Positions 22,509-34,522 are shown, numbered from the stretch's first letter. The stretch is 64,000 nt of DNA from Chloranthus sessilifolius (GCA_021018995.1 CM037585.1:65226646-65290645); one strand, 5' to 3'. Numbers and translations are program-made. Notes: a model not told the origin generated them from the letters alone.

Positions 22509-23755
22509 CTAATCCTCATCCTCTTCATAGTCGTCGTCGTCGTTGTAGTCATCCTCGCCATCATCATCGCCATCGTCCACCGTGACGGCTGTGGTACCCA
22601 CTGTGGCGCTCCTCGTAGTCGGGCCGGAGCTAGATGCTCCAAAAATAGCGTCCCTCATGGCACCTACGCGCTGCATGTAAGACTGCGGGTATGCCTGGCC
22701 CATGAGGTCTATGAGTAGCGCCTCCTGGAGCCTCTGTGCTCGATCTCCCTCCCTTCTTGTCAAGGATCTCCTGCATCATGCCCGTGTCGAGTGGGTATGG
22801 GCTGCGGTATCGAGTAGAGGAAGTAGTCGGTCTGCCGATTGCTTGATGGGTGGCTGATCGGGAGACTTGTCGGTCTCTCTTTGTCGGCTGGTTTGGAGGG
22901 TCTTAAGGTTTCGGCTCAATCTTGGGCAAGGTATGGGGCGACGTTGTCGGTGAGGAACAACTTCGTCCTCCAATCCTAAATCCTCCCTTCCCATTTCGCG
23001 AATCCAAAGTCGGAAATCAACCGAGCATATGGTAATCGGTTGATCGGTGCTGGAACAGCACCCCTTTCATTCCTTTTGTAGGCATGCGCCATGCCTTTTA
23101 TGACCACCATAGGTGCGTTGATCCACCTATTGTGAAATGCGGTATGTAGTGCTCGCAAAAACGCATCTCAGCGTTCTTGGTCATGGCCGGTTGGGTGCAA
23201 ATTCTTTTTGAAGATAATGTCTAAAAGCCACATGCGCGGCGGTAATTGTGATCGGGTGATGGATTGTCCCGAGGCGGTCCTGCCGCCAGTGATGTCGGAG
23301 ATTATCGTTGGGAAATCTACGTTCCCAGAAAAAGGTGGTAGGATGAGTGGGCTAGGGGTGTAGATGTGAGGACATTTCATGATTGAGGAAATGTCGGCAC
23401 ATCTGAAAATTAACTCATTACCATCGATGGTAACGAGTATGGCATCCTCATCAACGTTCAATTGTAGGGTCTGGTAAAATAATTTCACTAGCCTCGGGTA
23501 GTATCGATCCCCGAACGGCGTAAGTAGGGTCTTGAGCTGATTGTTGGTGATGAAGTCCGATGTCCACTGGGTGGACGCCGGATCTCCGAAACAAGAGGGG
23601 TGTATTTCCCACTCGGCTTCAAAAATTTTTGATCCCCACCAATCATCCAGTGTGATTACCCTAGAGGGTGGGTTTGATGGTTGTTGAGAGTTTTGTGTTG
23701 TGGTAAGCAAAGTCGCCATCCGTTTCTTTGGTTGGGGGTTCGGGCTTGAGGCCAT
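22509..23755 (-). pseudogene. El1 accessory protein (plant transposon protein family)
   Basis: ATG at 23755 follows a putative promoter (23953-24170). The N-terminus is short and basic (PQPKKRM). The core then shows WWGSKIFEAEW, YYPRLVKLFYQ, RTASGQSI, KKNLHPTGHD, an in-frame TGA at 23170-23168, and in the same frame FHNRW and LPYARLISDF to a stop near 22976. The remainder survives in other frames and ends in a strongly acidic Asp/Glu tail. It matches the El2 protein (WWAAKTFEVEY, YYPRLVRLF, LYPMRHD, MPYARLIS) and the E protein. Location is sense strand between pol and the 3' LTR, which is not standard for Tekay elements. Function unknown; basic start, acidic end and target-like arrays suggest a nuclear DNA-associated role (inference). 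Confidence 0.68.
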
Positions 23756-23952
23756 CTAGTATAATAATGCAAAAAGAAGGAAAAACCTTAGGAAATAGGT
23801 AGAGTTTACCTAGGAGAATCGTCTTAACGGATCGGATTGCTCAAATCCGTTTGGAATCGGAAGAAAATTGGTTGAAAACGGCTGCTCTAACCTTTTCCCC
23901 GATCGCCTTTCTTTTCTCTCGCTTGAAGATGAACAGACGCCCTGGTCTGTCA

Positions 23953-23960
23953 TATTTATA
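23953..23960 (-). promoter_or_regulatory. TATA box of the El1 accessory gene
   Basis: The minus strand reads ACTATAAATATGAC, 7 bp downstream of the palindrome array edge and about 200 bp upstream of the ATG at 23755. Confidence 0.65.
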
Positions 23961-23967
23961 GTTCTGC

Positions 23968-24170
23968 CTCGCTCGAGCGGTCATTGGCCCTCGCTCGAGC
24001 GAGAACAGAAATCATATTATTATATACTGTTACCTCGCTCGAGCGGTTATAAATCATCGCTCGAGCGGTCTACATACCTCGCTCGAGCGAGGATTCGTTA
24101 TCGCTCGGGCGAGAGGAGTATGATTGTATGTGGGCTCGCTCGAGCGGTCATAAGTGGTCGCTCGAGCGAG
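23968..24170 (-). repeat. El1 internal palindrome array, before the accessory gene
   Basis: Seven exact CGCTCGAGCG cores and one degenerate (CGCTCGGGCG) in 203 bp, in the same two flavours as in the LTR: CTCGCTCGAGCGAG and CTCGCTCGAGCGGTC. The spacers between units are not repeated. Confidence 0.85.
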
Positions 24171-24189
24171 ACCAGAAACATTTCTCTGG

Positions 24190-24192
<3 letters not shown>

Positions 24193-24223
<31 letters not shown>
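24193..24223 (-). repeat. 31-nt homopolymer (poly-A on the sense strand)
   Basis: A run of 31 T on plus (A on the element's sense strand) lies between the pol stop (24375) and the internal array. It may be a simple repeat, or the scar of a poly(A)-ended joint between pol and the accessory cassette. Confidence 0.7.
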
Positions 24224-24226
<3 letters not shown>

Positions 24227-24374
24227 CATTTAGTTTCAATTTATCACTAGTTTCATCAATTTAGAGTTCAACGAAAAAAATTTCTCAAACATTGTTTGAA
24301 ATCAATATATCAAAAGAAAACATACATAGTCTTCATAGTACCCGAAATTACATATTCTCAAACGAATGAAACCT

Positions 24375-27300
24375 TCAGTTTTCAAGTTCGAACAATTTAG
24401 GATATTGTTCTTTAACATCCGCCTCACGTTCCCATGTTGCCTCTTCGGCCGGATGGTTCTTCCATCGGACAAGCACTAAGGGAATTACTTTTGTTTGCAA
24501 CACCTGTTCCTTTTGATCTAAAATTTCTACGGGTTCTTCAATCATGGTCATATCTTCATGCATTTCGAATGATTGGCGCTCAAAGACGTGATCAGGGTCA
24601 TTGAGATATTTTCTAAGCATAGACACGTGGAACACGTTGTGTACCTGATCAAACAATGGTGGCAAACCAATGCGGTAGGCTACTTCTCCCACTCGACCCA
24701 GAACTTCAAACGGTCCAAGATAACGGGGACTTAGTTTCCCTCTCTTCCCAAATCTCATCACCCCCTTCATCGGTGATACTTTCACGAACCCATGTTCGCC
24801 CACTTTAATGTCTACACTAGTCCGCTTGATGTCAGCATAACTTTTCTGTCTGCTCTGAGCCGCTTTTAGTCTTTCCCTGATCATGCGGACAATGGCAGCG
24901 TTATCTTCAAGTAGCTCGGGTCCCAAAACGAATTTCTCCCCAGTTTCTTCCCAATTGATTGGCGACTTACATCGTCTTCCGTACAAGGCTTCATACGGTG
25001 CCATCCCAATGCTCGTCTGAAAACTATTATTATAAGCGAACTCAATCAATGGTAGATGTTGATCCCATGATCCTTGCAATTCTAACATACATGCCCTAAG
25101 CATGTCTTCAATGACTTGGTTGACCCTCTCAGTCTGTCCGTCTGTTTGTGGGTGAAACGCCGTACTGAAATCCAACTTAGTTCCCATTCCTTCTTGGAAT
25201 TTCCTCCAAAACTTTGATGTATATAATGGGTCTCGGTCTGAAACAATGCTACTTGGAATCCCATGTAGCCGAACGATCTCCTTCAACGCTAATCTTCATT
25301 GTGTACATCGTGTTGTACGGTAAGAAATGTGCCGACTTAGTTAATCGATCAACCACCACCCAAATGGCGTTATGCCTCCTTGCAGTTCGTGGTAACCCGA
25401 CTATGAAATCCATTGAGATAGATTCCCATTTCCATTCCGGTATGGGTAAGGGCTGTAATAGGCCTGCGGGGTGTCTATGATCGATTTTCACTTGTTGACA
25501 CGTCAAACATCGTGACACATACTCTGCCACATCTTGTTTCAAACCTCTTCACCTATAATTCTTTTTCGATCACGATACATCTTCGCTTTCCCGTGGATCG
25601 TGATAGCTTGACTGTGGGATTCATCAAGAATCGTCACGTAATTCGGCGTTGTCCGGAATGCAAAGCCGCCCTTTGAATGTTAAGGAACCGTCTTCCTTGA
25701 TCGAAAACTCAGAGGTCGTACCTTCTATTACATTTTGATGTATCCTTGTTAGAATCGGGTCTTTCATCTGTAGTTCTCGTATGTGTTCAAATATCACTGG
25801 CTTCACTGTTATGTTGGCTAAGAAGGATCCTGTGGCTTGTGGTTGTATGTCTGCGCCACACAATGCCAGAGCTTCCAACAACTTCCATCGATGTATACCC
25901 GAAATTAGTCTAGCCAGTTGGGCCGAACTCTTTCGACTCAAGGCGTCAGCCACTACGTTAGCTTTGCCTAGATGGTACTGTATAGAACAATCATAATCTT
26001 TGAGGAATTCCATCCACCTACGCTGCCTCATATTCAGTTCCTTCTGTGTAAACAGGTATCTGAGGCTTTTGTGGTCAGTGAAAATTTCAAATGTTTCTCC
26101 GTATAGATAATGTCGCCATATCTTTAATGCGAATATGACTGCTGCTAGCTCTAGATCGTGTGTTGGGTAGTTCCTTTCGTGCTCTTTCAACTGTCTGGAG
26201 CCGTAAGCTATCACCCTTTTATATTGATTTAGTACAACCCAACCTGCTATCGAAGCATCATCAGAATCGCAAATCCGCCAACTCGATGGAATGGCTAACA
26301 CTGGGGCTGAGGTGAGCCTCTTCTTGAGTTCTTGAAAACTCTTCTCACTCGCCTCACTCCACTCAAATCTTGAGTCCTTTCTTGTAAGTCTCGTAAGAGG
26401 TCCTGATATTTTTGAAAATCCTTCTGACGTCGATAATAACCACCGAGGAAACTTGAATGTACATCACGGTTTTTGGTTGTTCCTAGTTCACTACTGCCTC
26501 GATCTTAGCGGGATCTACAGTGACACCATGCTTGGAGACGACATGTCCCAGAAAGCTAACCTTTTCTAGCCAAAACTCACATTTGCTGAGCTTGGCGTAC
26601 AGCTGGTGTTGACGCAAGGTTTGTAGAGCGACACGTAAGTGTTCTTCATGCTCTGTTTTCGATTTTGAGTAGATTAGGATGTCATCAACAAATACTACCA
26701 CACAGGAGTCTAAGTGTGGTTTAAACACTCTATTCATCAAGTCCATAAACGCCGTGCGCATTCGTCAAATCCGAATGGCATCACTAAAATTCATAGTGTC
26801 CATATCGTGTTCAAAGCGAAGCCGTTTTACGAATGTCCTCGTACGACTCTTAACTGATGATAACCCGATCTTAGGTCGATCTTGGAAAAATATTTTGCAC
26901 CCTGCAATTGGTCGAATAAGTCATCTATCCTTGGCAACGGGTATCGATTCTTCACCGTGACTTTATTCAATTGGCGGTAGTCGATGCACAACCGCATCGA
27001 TCCATCTTTATTTTTCACGAACAACACTGGTGCTCCCCATGGAGACACGCTTGGTCGTATGAATCCCTTGTCCATGAGCTCTTGCAGTTGTTCTTTCAAT
27101 TCTTTCAACTCTGCAGGGGCCATTCTATAAGGTTCTTTTGAAACAGGTTCCGTTCCTGGTGCTAAGTCGATCGCAAATTCTACCTCCCTTTCTGGAGGTA
27201 ATCCTGGCAATTCTTCTGGGAATACATCTGGGAATTCTCGCACCACAGCTATGTCAGAGATAATATTCTTTTCTTCTTTATCCTCTTTCAAAAATGCCAA

Positions 27301-29330
27301 ATAACCACTACACCCTTTCCTGATTAAACGCTCGCTTCTTCTGACATGAGATATGAGTGGTACCTGAGTCGACCTCTCCCCTTGAAACCGAAACGATCTT
27401 CTCGTGTTAGGACGGAAAACAACAACTTTATCCTTACAGTCCACTGTTGCGCAATGTTGGGACAGCCAATCCATGCCAAGGATTACGTCGAATCCTTGCA
27501 TGTCCAACCATATTAAATTTGCGTCTAATTCGTGGACCGCGTGATCCCGAATGCTTACTACTACCGATTTGCAAACTAACTCAGTGTCCACTAATTCTCC
27601 TGTTGGGATGGACACTGATAACACAAAGTCCAGCGTTTTCGGAATAATTTTCATCCTTTTTGAAAATCTAGGGGTGATGAAAGAGTGGGTAGACCCTGGG
27701 TCTATCAGCACTCGCGCGTCATGTGCTACGTAGCACCCTTTCTCATAAATCTGTAATGTACCTACAATGCATGCATATACGTACATAACATATACTTAAT
27801 ACAAGAATTTTTCACTCTTAAGTTTAATAACAGTTATATAGATATTTATCCTAATGGAAAATTCATTCATTATCTAGAGTTGTATTGCAAACGAAATTCT
27901 TTATTTTAAAGGAGACCTCACCTTGGATAACGTCGTGTACACTCCCTGCTTCTTGGGCGGTAACTGCGTAGGCTCTCCCTCAAATAACAGGCTTTCGAGA
28001 TTGAATAGGTTGTGGCATGGAAGTTGGAGCCGTCTTTTCTTTGACTGCCTCAGGGAAATCTCTAATCATGTGGCCTATCTTGCCACACTTGAAACAGCCT
28101 CGCATTCCCTGCCTACAGTCGGTTGTTTTGTGGGACTTGCCACATTTTGCACAAGTTTCTCTTGGAAATGAATTAGCAGCTCTCGGAAAAACTTGTGGAG
28201 TTGTAGCCCTGCTGGAAAAAGTAGGACCTTGATACCTCATCGATCTCCCCGATGCCAGCAACGGATAATTTTGATGAGTCGGTTGTTGTGCAGCTCTCCC
28301 ATAACTTTGACCGAACGATCAAGCTTTACGATTTGGTGTTATAAACCTCGGTTTCTTATATGCCGATTCATAACCCCCTGTCCTGTTTAGATCGATGCTT
28401 TCTCTGCCTTGATGTTCCCTCTGACGGTATCGGTTATTATTTTCTTCCTCAATCACCAATGCCTTACTCATTACTTCTCCATAAGTTTTCAGCTGGAAGG
28501 GCACAACCCCTCCTCGTATGTCCGACCTTAAGCCCTGTTGGAACCTCTTCGCTTTCATCACGTCTGAGATTACGTAGTCTGGAGCGAAGCGAGCCAATCT
28601 CATGAATTCCACTTCATATTCTCTCACGGTCACTCTTCCCTGTGCTAGTTGTAAAAATTCGGTCTCCATCTGATTCCTCACAACTTCAGGAAAATATTGT
28701 TTATTGAATTCTTCTACAAATTCGTCCCAAGTCCACGGCACATCTGGAGTTTCTTGTGCTCTCGTCCGCGACACTGATTTCCACCAAGGTCCAGCTTCTC
28801 CATCTAACATGTATGCTGCCCAACGGACGCTCTCATCCTCCGTGCATGTTAGTACACTAAACACCTTCTCCATTTCTCCCAACCAGTTTTCGGCGGCCAT
28901 CGTGGTCTACACGCCTCAAAAGTTGGGAGGTCTCATTCTTCTGAACTCGGTGAATGTTGAAGCCACTGAGGGTGTAAGTCCTACTGGAGGGGTAGGTGTT
29001 CGTTGTGGTTCTGGTACTATATGCACTGCTAAGGACGCTGCTTGTTGTGCCATGGCAGTTGCCATGGTCTCCATTGTGTGCATCATTCTCTGGCGTTCTT
29101 CTCTTTCTTCATTTCTTTCTCTCACCCTATCTTGTTCCCTCTGATCTCGATCTTGCCTATCTAGATCTTGCCCCTCTGCTTGATTTTGGTTTCTCGCCAT
29201 TTGCTCTGAATCTCCTGTTTCCCAACGGCACTCTGTTTGCAGGTGAGATGAACCCATCTCCACTGCGCAAATTCCTATCATGGCCACCCTTGGGTCGGCC
29301 TCTCCCTCTAGGAAACATAACGGTCTGCAT
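24375..29330 (-). pseudogene. gag-pol: El1 gag-pol (Tekay-type), broken
   Basis: gag ATG at 29330; frameshift near 29230; Arg/Glu coiled coil; two in-frame stops (TGA, TAG) just before MAAENWLGEMEK; capsid motif GPWWKS; zinc knuckles CAKCGKSHKTTDC and CFKCGKIGHMIRDF, the second with its last Cys replaced by Phe. A 160-nt intron (27762-27921) then leads to protease ([12 protein letters not shown]), RT ([11 protein letters not shown], then a frameshift near 26830; [12 protein letters not shown]), RNase H ([19 protein letters not shown]), integrase ([35 protein letters not shown], with a small deletion near 25250) and a C-terminal chromodomain (VRWKNHPAEEATWE). It would supply the virus-like particle and the replication and integration enzymes; this copy cannot. 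Confidence 0.9.
27762..27921 (-). other. Putative spliceosomal intron between gag and protease (El1)
   Basis: The minus strand reads CCAAG|GTGAGG ... GCATTGTAG|GTACATT, 160 nt, AT-rich and full of stops. Splicing restores [13 protein letters not shown] across a phase-1 junction, the known gag-pro transition of this lineage (VVTGTL type). El2 has an intron at the same codon. Confidence 0.72.
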
Positions 29331-29401
29331 GAGAATTCTTAATCTCGTTAGCAGAAGTCCCTATATTCTGATGATATGATAGTCAGAACTATGGAAAGAA
29401 A

Positions 29402-29415
29402 GGCTTTGATACCAA
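29402..29415 (-). promoter_or_regulatory. El1 primer-binding site (tRNA-iMet)
   Basis: The minus strand TTGGTATCAAAGCC lies 1 nt inside the 5' LTR. It matches the usual iMet site TGGTATCAGAGCC with one change. Confidence 0.8.
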
Positions 29416-29416
29416 C

Positions 29417-31559
29417 TGTGACAGCCCAAATTTTGGCATCCCGAAATCCGTGCCATCTGCACGACCTTCAAGGCCGTGCCTTAAATTCATATCATAACTC
29501 GCCGATATATACAGCCAAACTGTAATTGAAGCACATGCGAACACTCCAAATAAAAATAAGAAGTTATAGGAGAGTTGATCCTACAAGGCTGTCCCTGTTC
29601 CATGCCAATTCATGGACATAAGGACACACCCAAAAGTTTAATGACAATTATTCTTCTTAAATAGTTTACCAAGAGACAGTATTTAAGCCTTCCAAATAAT
29701 GAGGTTCGATATATCATGTCATACACAGTACTCTCTCAACTCACTCTTAGGGTATGCAGCGGGTTTCCTAGAAGAATTCCTCAGGAGGAGGTTCTGTCTC
29801 TTCAGTGGGTACGAACTCCGATGCCCTTGGATTAACTTCACCTGAAGTCCTTGCCACCGCTAGTCCTTGACCTGTGACGATAGTCTAAGGTGAGCTACAT
29901 CCTAGTCTGTAGGGAAAACAAAAGAACATATAGATCATCCTTCACACATATGTCAAGAATTTAATAAAACATAAATTTTCAAGAAACATTTATGTACAAC
30001 AATTTGGATAATGTGAAAACTCAAAGGTTCCAATCACTACTTATCCTAGCTTTGTTTAATCTCTTTATAAGCTTGTTCGTGAACTTGGCCTAATCACTTA
30101 AATCTTAACTTAATTAATCCTCGAGCAATATAGCATCGAGCGATGGAATACCCGCCATCGCCGTAACTAGAGTTGTTAAGTGTATTCCCCGAATATCGCG
30201 AGCCCCTTCCTCATAGGCGGGGTCTATTCTCAAACTACATCCTCAGGATGTTATAATTGTACGGATTGTCCGTGCATCGGTCACGGATATCCTCGAAGTC
30301 AGTCAGGTATCCCGCCACGTCGGTGGGGTATTCTAATCAACCTTAAATAACAAAAGTATCAATGTGCTTTACATATAGTTATTCACCGTGATTGTGTTAA
30401 ATATATTACATTAGGCCTTATCATGTTATCTTTGTTTCTCTGTTTGTTTTCTTACGCATCCCTGGGATGCCCATGCTTCTATTTCACCTTTCTTTGATTT
30501 AACCACATTATCTTTCGTCCCCTGGGGACCTCAGGATTTTCCACATTGGAACACGCACACACACCCTTATCATGAGGATTTATGAAAAATATACTATTTA
30601 AAAGGACTATACTACACATATGAGTTCACAGAATAATGCACATGTTCGAGAGAATTCCCTACCTCGACGAATCTCAAAGCACGCTTGTCCTTAGAGGGTT
30701 AAAATGCATCAACCTACATTTAAAAAGAATTTTACTTTAGGATGCTCTAAGGTCTTTGGGGTGTAAGACACCCGAGTTTCTTATATTAGGAAACCAATAT
30801 TTGAGTGATCACCGGACCTCGCTCGCGCGGTCATTAGCCCTCGCTCGAGCGGTCACTTGACCTCGCTCGAGCGGTCTCTTGATCTCGCTCGAGCGGTTAA
30901 ATCGAGCTTTCGAATTTTTCTGTGGACCCTCGCTCGAGCGAGCTCCACTTTAGTTTTAGGGACCGCTCGAGCGAGCCCAGAGCCATATTTTTCTATATTC
31001 ATCCTCGCTCGAGCGAGCCTCTTTAGATCGCTCGAGCGAGGAACAATGATTTTGTCCCTCAATCAGATCGAGAATATGCTTCCACTCATCATTTACCCTT
31101 TATCTTATACAAGGAACCATTTAGCCAACCTCTTTCCTACTATTTAAAACCTTCCTAGGCATCTATCATGTCCTTAACGTACCTCTGACGATGAAACCGC
31201 ACCGGTCTGATTTATGATTTGAATATCTACTCGGTTATCCGGCCTCCCTGGTTCGTCCTCCCGTCATTTCCTCTGATCTCCTTTGCCGACCTAAGTCTCA
31301 ACGAACCCTAGTTCTCTACCAGGCTCTTTTCTTCTTTCTCTCTATATTCTCCTTCTCTCTATTTAGGTTAGAATAGATTTACGTAAGGGTTCCTCTCTCT
31401 CCTTTTCACTTTTATATCTAAAATTTTTGGGATATACTAGTGTGTCTCCCACGTACACACTTAAAGTATTTGGGTTGTTTTGGTCTCCTTGTGAAACACA
31501 TATACCTATGTGTGTATGCGTGCCGTGCACAAATCGTGAAAAAAATCTGGGTTGTGACA
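29417..31559 (-). repeat. El1 5' LTR
   Basis: 2143 bp, from sense start TGTCACAACCCAG at 31559 to GGCTGTCACA at 29417. The palindrome array lies 520-740 bp from the sense 5' end. TATA-like CTAATATAAG (30779-30788) lies about 30 bp downstream of the array. Confidence 0.88.
30818..31040 (-). repeat. El1 palindrome array, 5' LTR
   Basis: Seven exact CGCTCGAGCG cores plus one CGCTCGCGCG. It is followed in sense direction by the TATA-like CTAATATAAG. Confidence 0.85.
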
Positions 31560-32075
31560 GTTTCACACACTTTGGCGTGTTAGTGTTTCACACTTGAGAT
31601 ATGTGTTTTGGGGTTACACCAATTTGAGTGTATGTTGTTTGCTTGGGAACAAATCCCATTGAGCCTTATGTGAATAGGCAAGCTTCTTGTAGAAGCTATA
31701 CCCGATTTGCACAAGGGGTTTTGGTTTTGGGTTTTTGAGGAGAGAAGAAAGAGAGAAAGAGGAAGAAGAAGAGAGAGTGAAGCTATAGAGAAGGAAGAAA
31801 ATGCTCAAGGATTTGTGTGTGGAGACCGTACACGAGCTTTAAATCCCAACAAAATAGCGCGTATGATTTGGGGATTTGGAAGCTAGGAACCGTAGCTCCT
31901 GATTCAAGCCGTGGAATCGATCATATGATTTGATTTGAGGTAAAGATTTGTAAATCTATGATGTGTATGATAATTTAGTTTAGATCTTATGCATAAATAA
32001 TGGATTAAAGAAGAAAAATTGAAGAAAATTGGGTTTCAAGGTTCAAACCCGAGAAGTGCTCAGAAATTGCCAAAA

Positions 32076-32553
32076 TCGATTGATCGATTTTTGATAGAAT
32101 ATAAATTTGAGAGGAACTTCACGAAACTGATCAATCACAAAAAAAATTTGGTTAATCGATTTTCAAAATCAATTAATCTATTTTGAAGATCGATTAGTCG
32201 ATTTTGCCTGAGCTTACTGACACTAACTCAGTATTTTGGCCATAAATATTTGTGCTAAACTCCGATTGATGTGATTCTTATTGTGTTGGAAAGAAGTTAG
32301 CAAGCCCTACAACTTTTGTGAATTGAACAAACTTATGAATAAACCATTTTACAGGTCAACATTTAGTTATAAGCTGGGTCAAATTTTGATTTTTTCGATA
32401 AATGAAACTGATTAATCAAGTAAAATCGATTAATCAATTTTTAAATTTTGATTAATCGAAATTGAGTCAATTAATCGACTAGTCACAACCAGTGAGCAAG
32501 ATTTTTTATTGTTTGAAAATCGATCAATCGATTTTGGAAAATCGATTAGTCGA
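32076..32553 (+). repeat. Degenerate TCGATTAATCGA array in solo LTR D
   Basis: Scattered units such as TCGATTGATCGA, TCGATTAGTCGA and TTGATTAATCGA lie about 700 bp from the LTR start, the same relative position as the arrays of El1 and El2. The word is the one used by El2, heavily decayed. Confidence 0.6.
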
Positions 32554-33426
32554 TTTTGTCAGAGTTGAGTTGCCAGTACTGCTTTAGTATTTTGACGATA
32601 ACATTCTACTTCGAAATCCGATTGATGCAATAATCATGGCGTTAGAAAGAGGACAACTAACTCTACAACTTTTATGATATAACCATTTCGTGAATCCAAA
32701 GATTTAAAGGTCAAAATTTAGGGCGAAAATTATATCAAACTCTATATTATCATGAACTTGCCCATTTCTGCCTCATTTTTGAGAGACCCTTGAATAAGTC
32801 TAGGTTTTTAGTGAGTAGAGTTAATCCTTGATGCATCATTGTGTGCTTGTGATGTAGATTAAGGGTGAAAGGCCATCGATAGGACCTTGCTTGCTTCAAG
32901 GTTAAGGTAGGGAAAATTTAATATCCTATTGCATTTTTGAAATTGATTCATAGATGCCTTGATTTAATCAAATGAAAATCATAAGTGTAATTTGAAGTGT
33001 TGCTATTTAAAATCAATGCTTGAATCTAATTGGACGTATAGGGGAACTTCAACACAAACTTGTATGTTTAACTTTGATTCATAGTTTCTTTGAGGTATTT
33101 ATATGAAAAATGATAAGTTTCTTTGATGTATTTAGATGAAAAATGATGAGTTTTCTTAATATATTTTGATGTAAGTTTGATAGTGATTTGAAATATAACT
33201 TGAAGTCCTTGCAAAATAGAAATTTGAAATCCTTGAGTTGAAAATGGTGACTTTGAACTATAAACTTAACCTAGAATTTGTACTATGGTATTCGATTTTA
33301 AACTTGATTTTTAAATGGTGAGTTTTAAAACCTTTGAACCAGGAATGTGAGCTTTGTACCGTGAATTAGAAATCTGAACTAGAATGTGAACTCAGAATCG
33401 TTGAGTCTTGTAGATTTGTCAGAAAG

Positions 33427-34000
33427 TACACCCTTGGACCGCTGTGGCAGGATTTATGTACACCCTTGGACACCCTTGGACTGCTGTGGCGGGATATATT
33501 ATGCCCTTGGACTATTTTTATGGGATTTTACAAACTCCTTTGGACACTGTTATGAGTCATGTACGCCCTTGGACCGCTTTCGCGGGATTTTATATACTCC
33601 TTTGGACTTTGTTGTGCTTATGCCTGCCCTTGGACCATTTTTATGGGATTTACGTACCCCTTTGGACTTTGTTGTTCTTATGTACACCCTTGGACTGCTT
33701 TCGCAGGATTTTACGTACTCCTTTGGACCTTGTTGTGACTCGGTACACCCTTGGACCGCTATGACGGTATTCACGTACACCCTTGGACCGCTTTCATGGT
33801 ATTTTACATACTCTTTGAATTATACTTCATGAATCAAATCATAAGTTGTGAGATTAAAGTGGACCGTTATGGGCGGATATTGTGTATGTGGACCACTATG
33901 GGCGGATTATGTGTATGTGGACCGCTATGGGCGGATTATGCTTGTCGTGGACTACTATTGGCGGAGTATAAGTACCATGTGGGCCGCCGGGGTGGATTTT
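33427..34000 (+). repeat. GGACCGCT tandem repeats in solo LTR D
   Basis: Two blocks. Up to about 33830 there are repeats of CCCTTGGACCGCTTTCGCGG with alternating CTCCTTTGGACTTTGTTGT units. From 33859 there are about five units of GTGGACCGCTATGGGCGGAT at a spacing near 28 bp. Confidence 0.75.
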
Positions 34001-34502
34001 ATATGATAAATAAATGTTTTGAAATCACTTTTGTGTCTGAAAATGAAATCAGTTTTGTATGATAAGCAAATCAGCTTTTAAATCAGTTTTGTGTGAAAAA
34101 GGAAATCGGTTTTGAAATCAGTTTTGTGTGATATGGAAGTCAGTTTTGAAATCAGGTTGTGGGATAAGAAAATAGTATTTGAAATCAGTCTTTGTTTGAT
34201 AAGAAAAGTACCTTTGAAATGAGTTTCAATTTTAAATAAGAAAGGTTTGATTATGACATTGAATCTATGTTTCGTTATGCTAAGATGTAAAATTGTGTTG
34301 AGTTTCCTCTACTGAGCTTAGATGTAGCTCACCCTTCGACTATACATCACAGGTATAGCTTCAATTTGGACACCGGACTTGCAGATTGGAGAATTGAGGA
34401 ATGCTATGATGTTCGGGGTCATAGATTGAGTACTTTATGGAGTTTGGTGAGTTCAGACTTGGTACCCTTTGTACTCGTATGTAATTTTGTACACCACTAT
34501 TT

Positions 34503-34522
34503 GGTGATGGTTCGCCATCACC
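34503..34522 (+). other. Perfect 8-bp hairpin with TTCG loop near the D LTR end
   Basis: GGTGATGG-TTCG-CCATCACC, about 205 bp before the LTR 3' end. A UUCG loop would make a very stable RNA hairpin. Confidence 0.7.

Larger units (their letters stand above)
20016..31559 (-). mobile_element. El1: Tekay/Del-type chromovirus with accessory gene
   Basis: Two near-identical LTRs (20016-22176, 29417-31559) flank, in minus-strand order, PBS, gag, intron, protease-RT-RNase H-integrase-chromodomain, palindrome array, accessory gene and PPT. The 5-bp TSD GTTTC stands at 20011-20015 and 31560-31564. LTR termini are TGTCACA...TGTCACA. The target is solo LTR D. Coding regions carry stops and frameshifts, so the copy is dead. 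Confidence 0.9.

Noticed and set aside
22509..22763. Asp/Glu-rich frame as a separate gene
   Set aside because: It is the frameshifted C-terminal tail of the El1 accessory gene, not an independent unit.
33386..33832. Long open frames over the GGACCGCT repeats
   Set aside because: Open in several frames on both strands because the repeat unit lacks stops; no homology and a repetitive protein.
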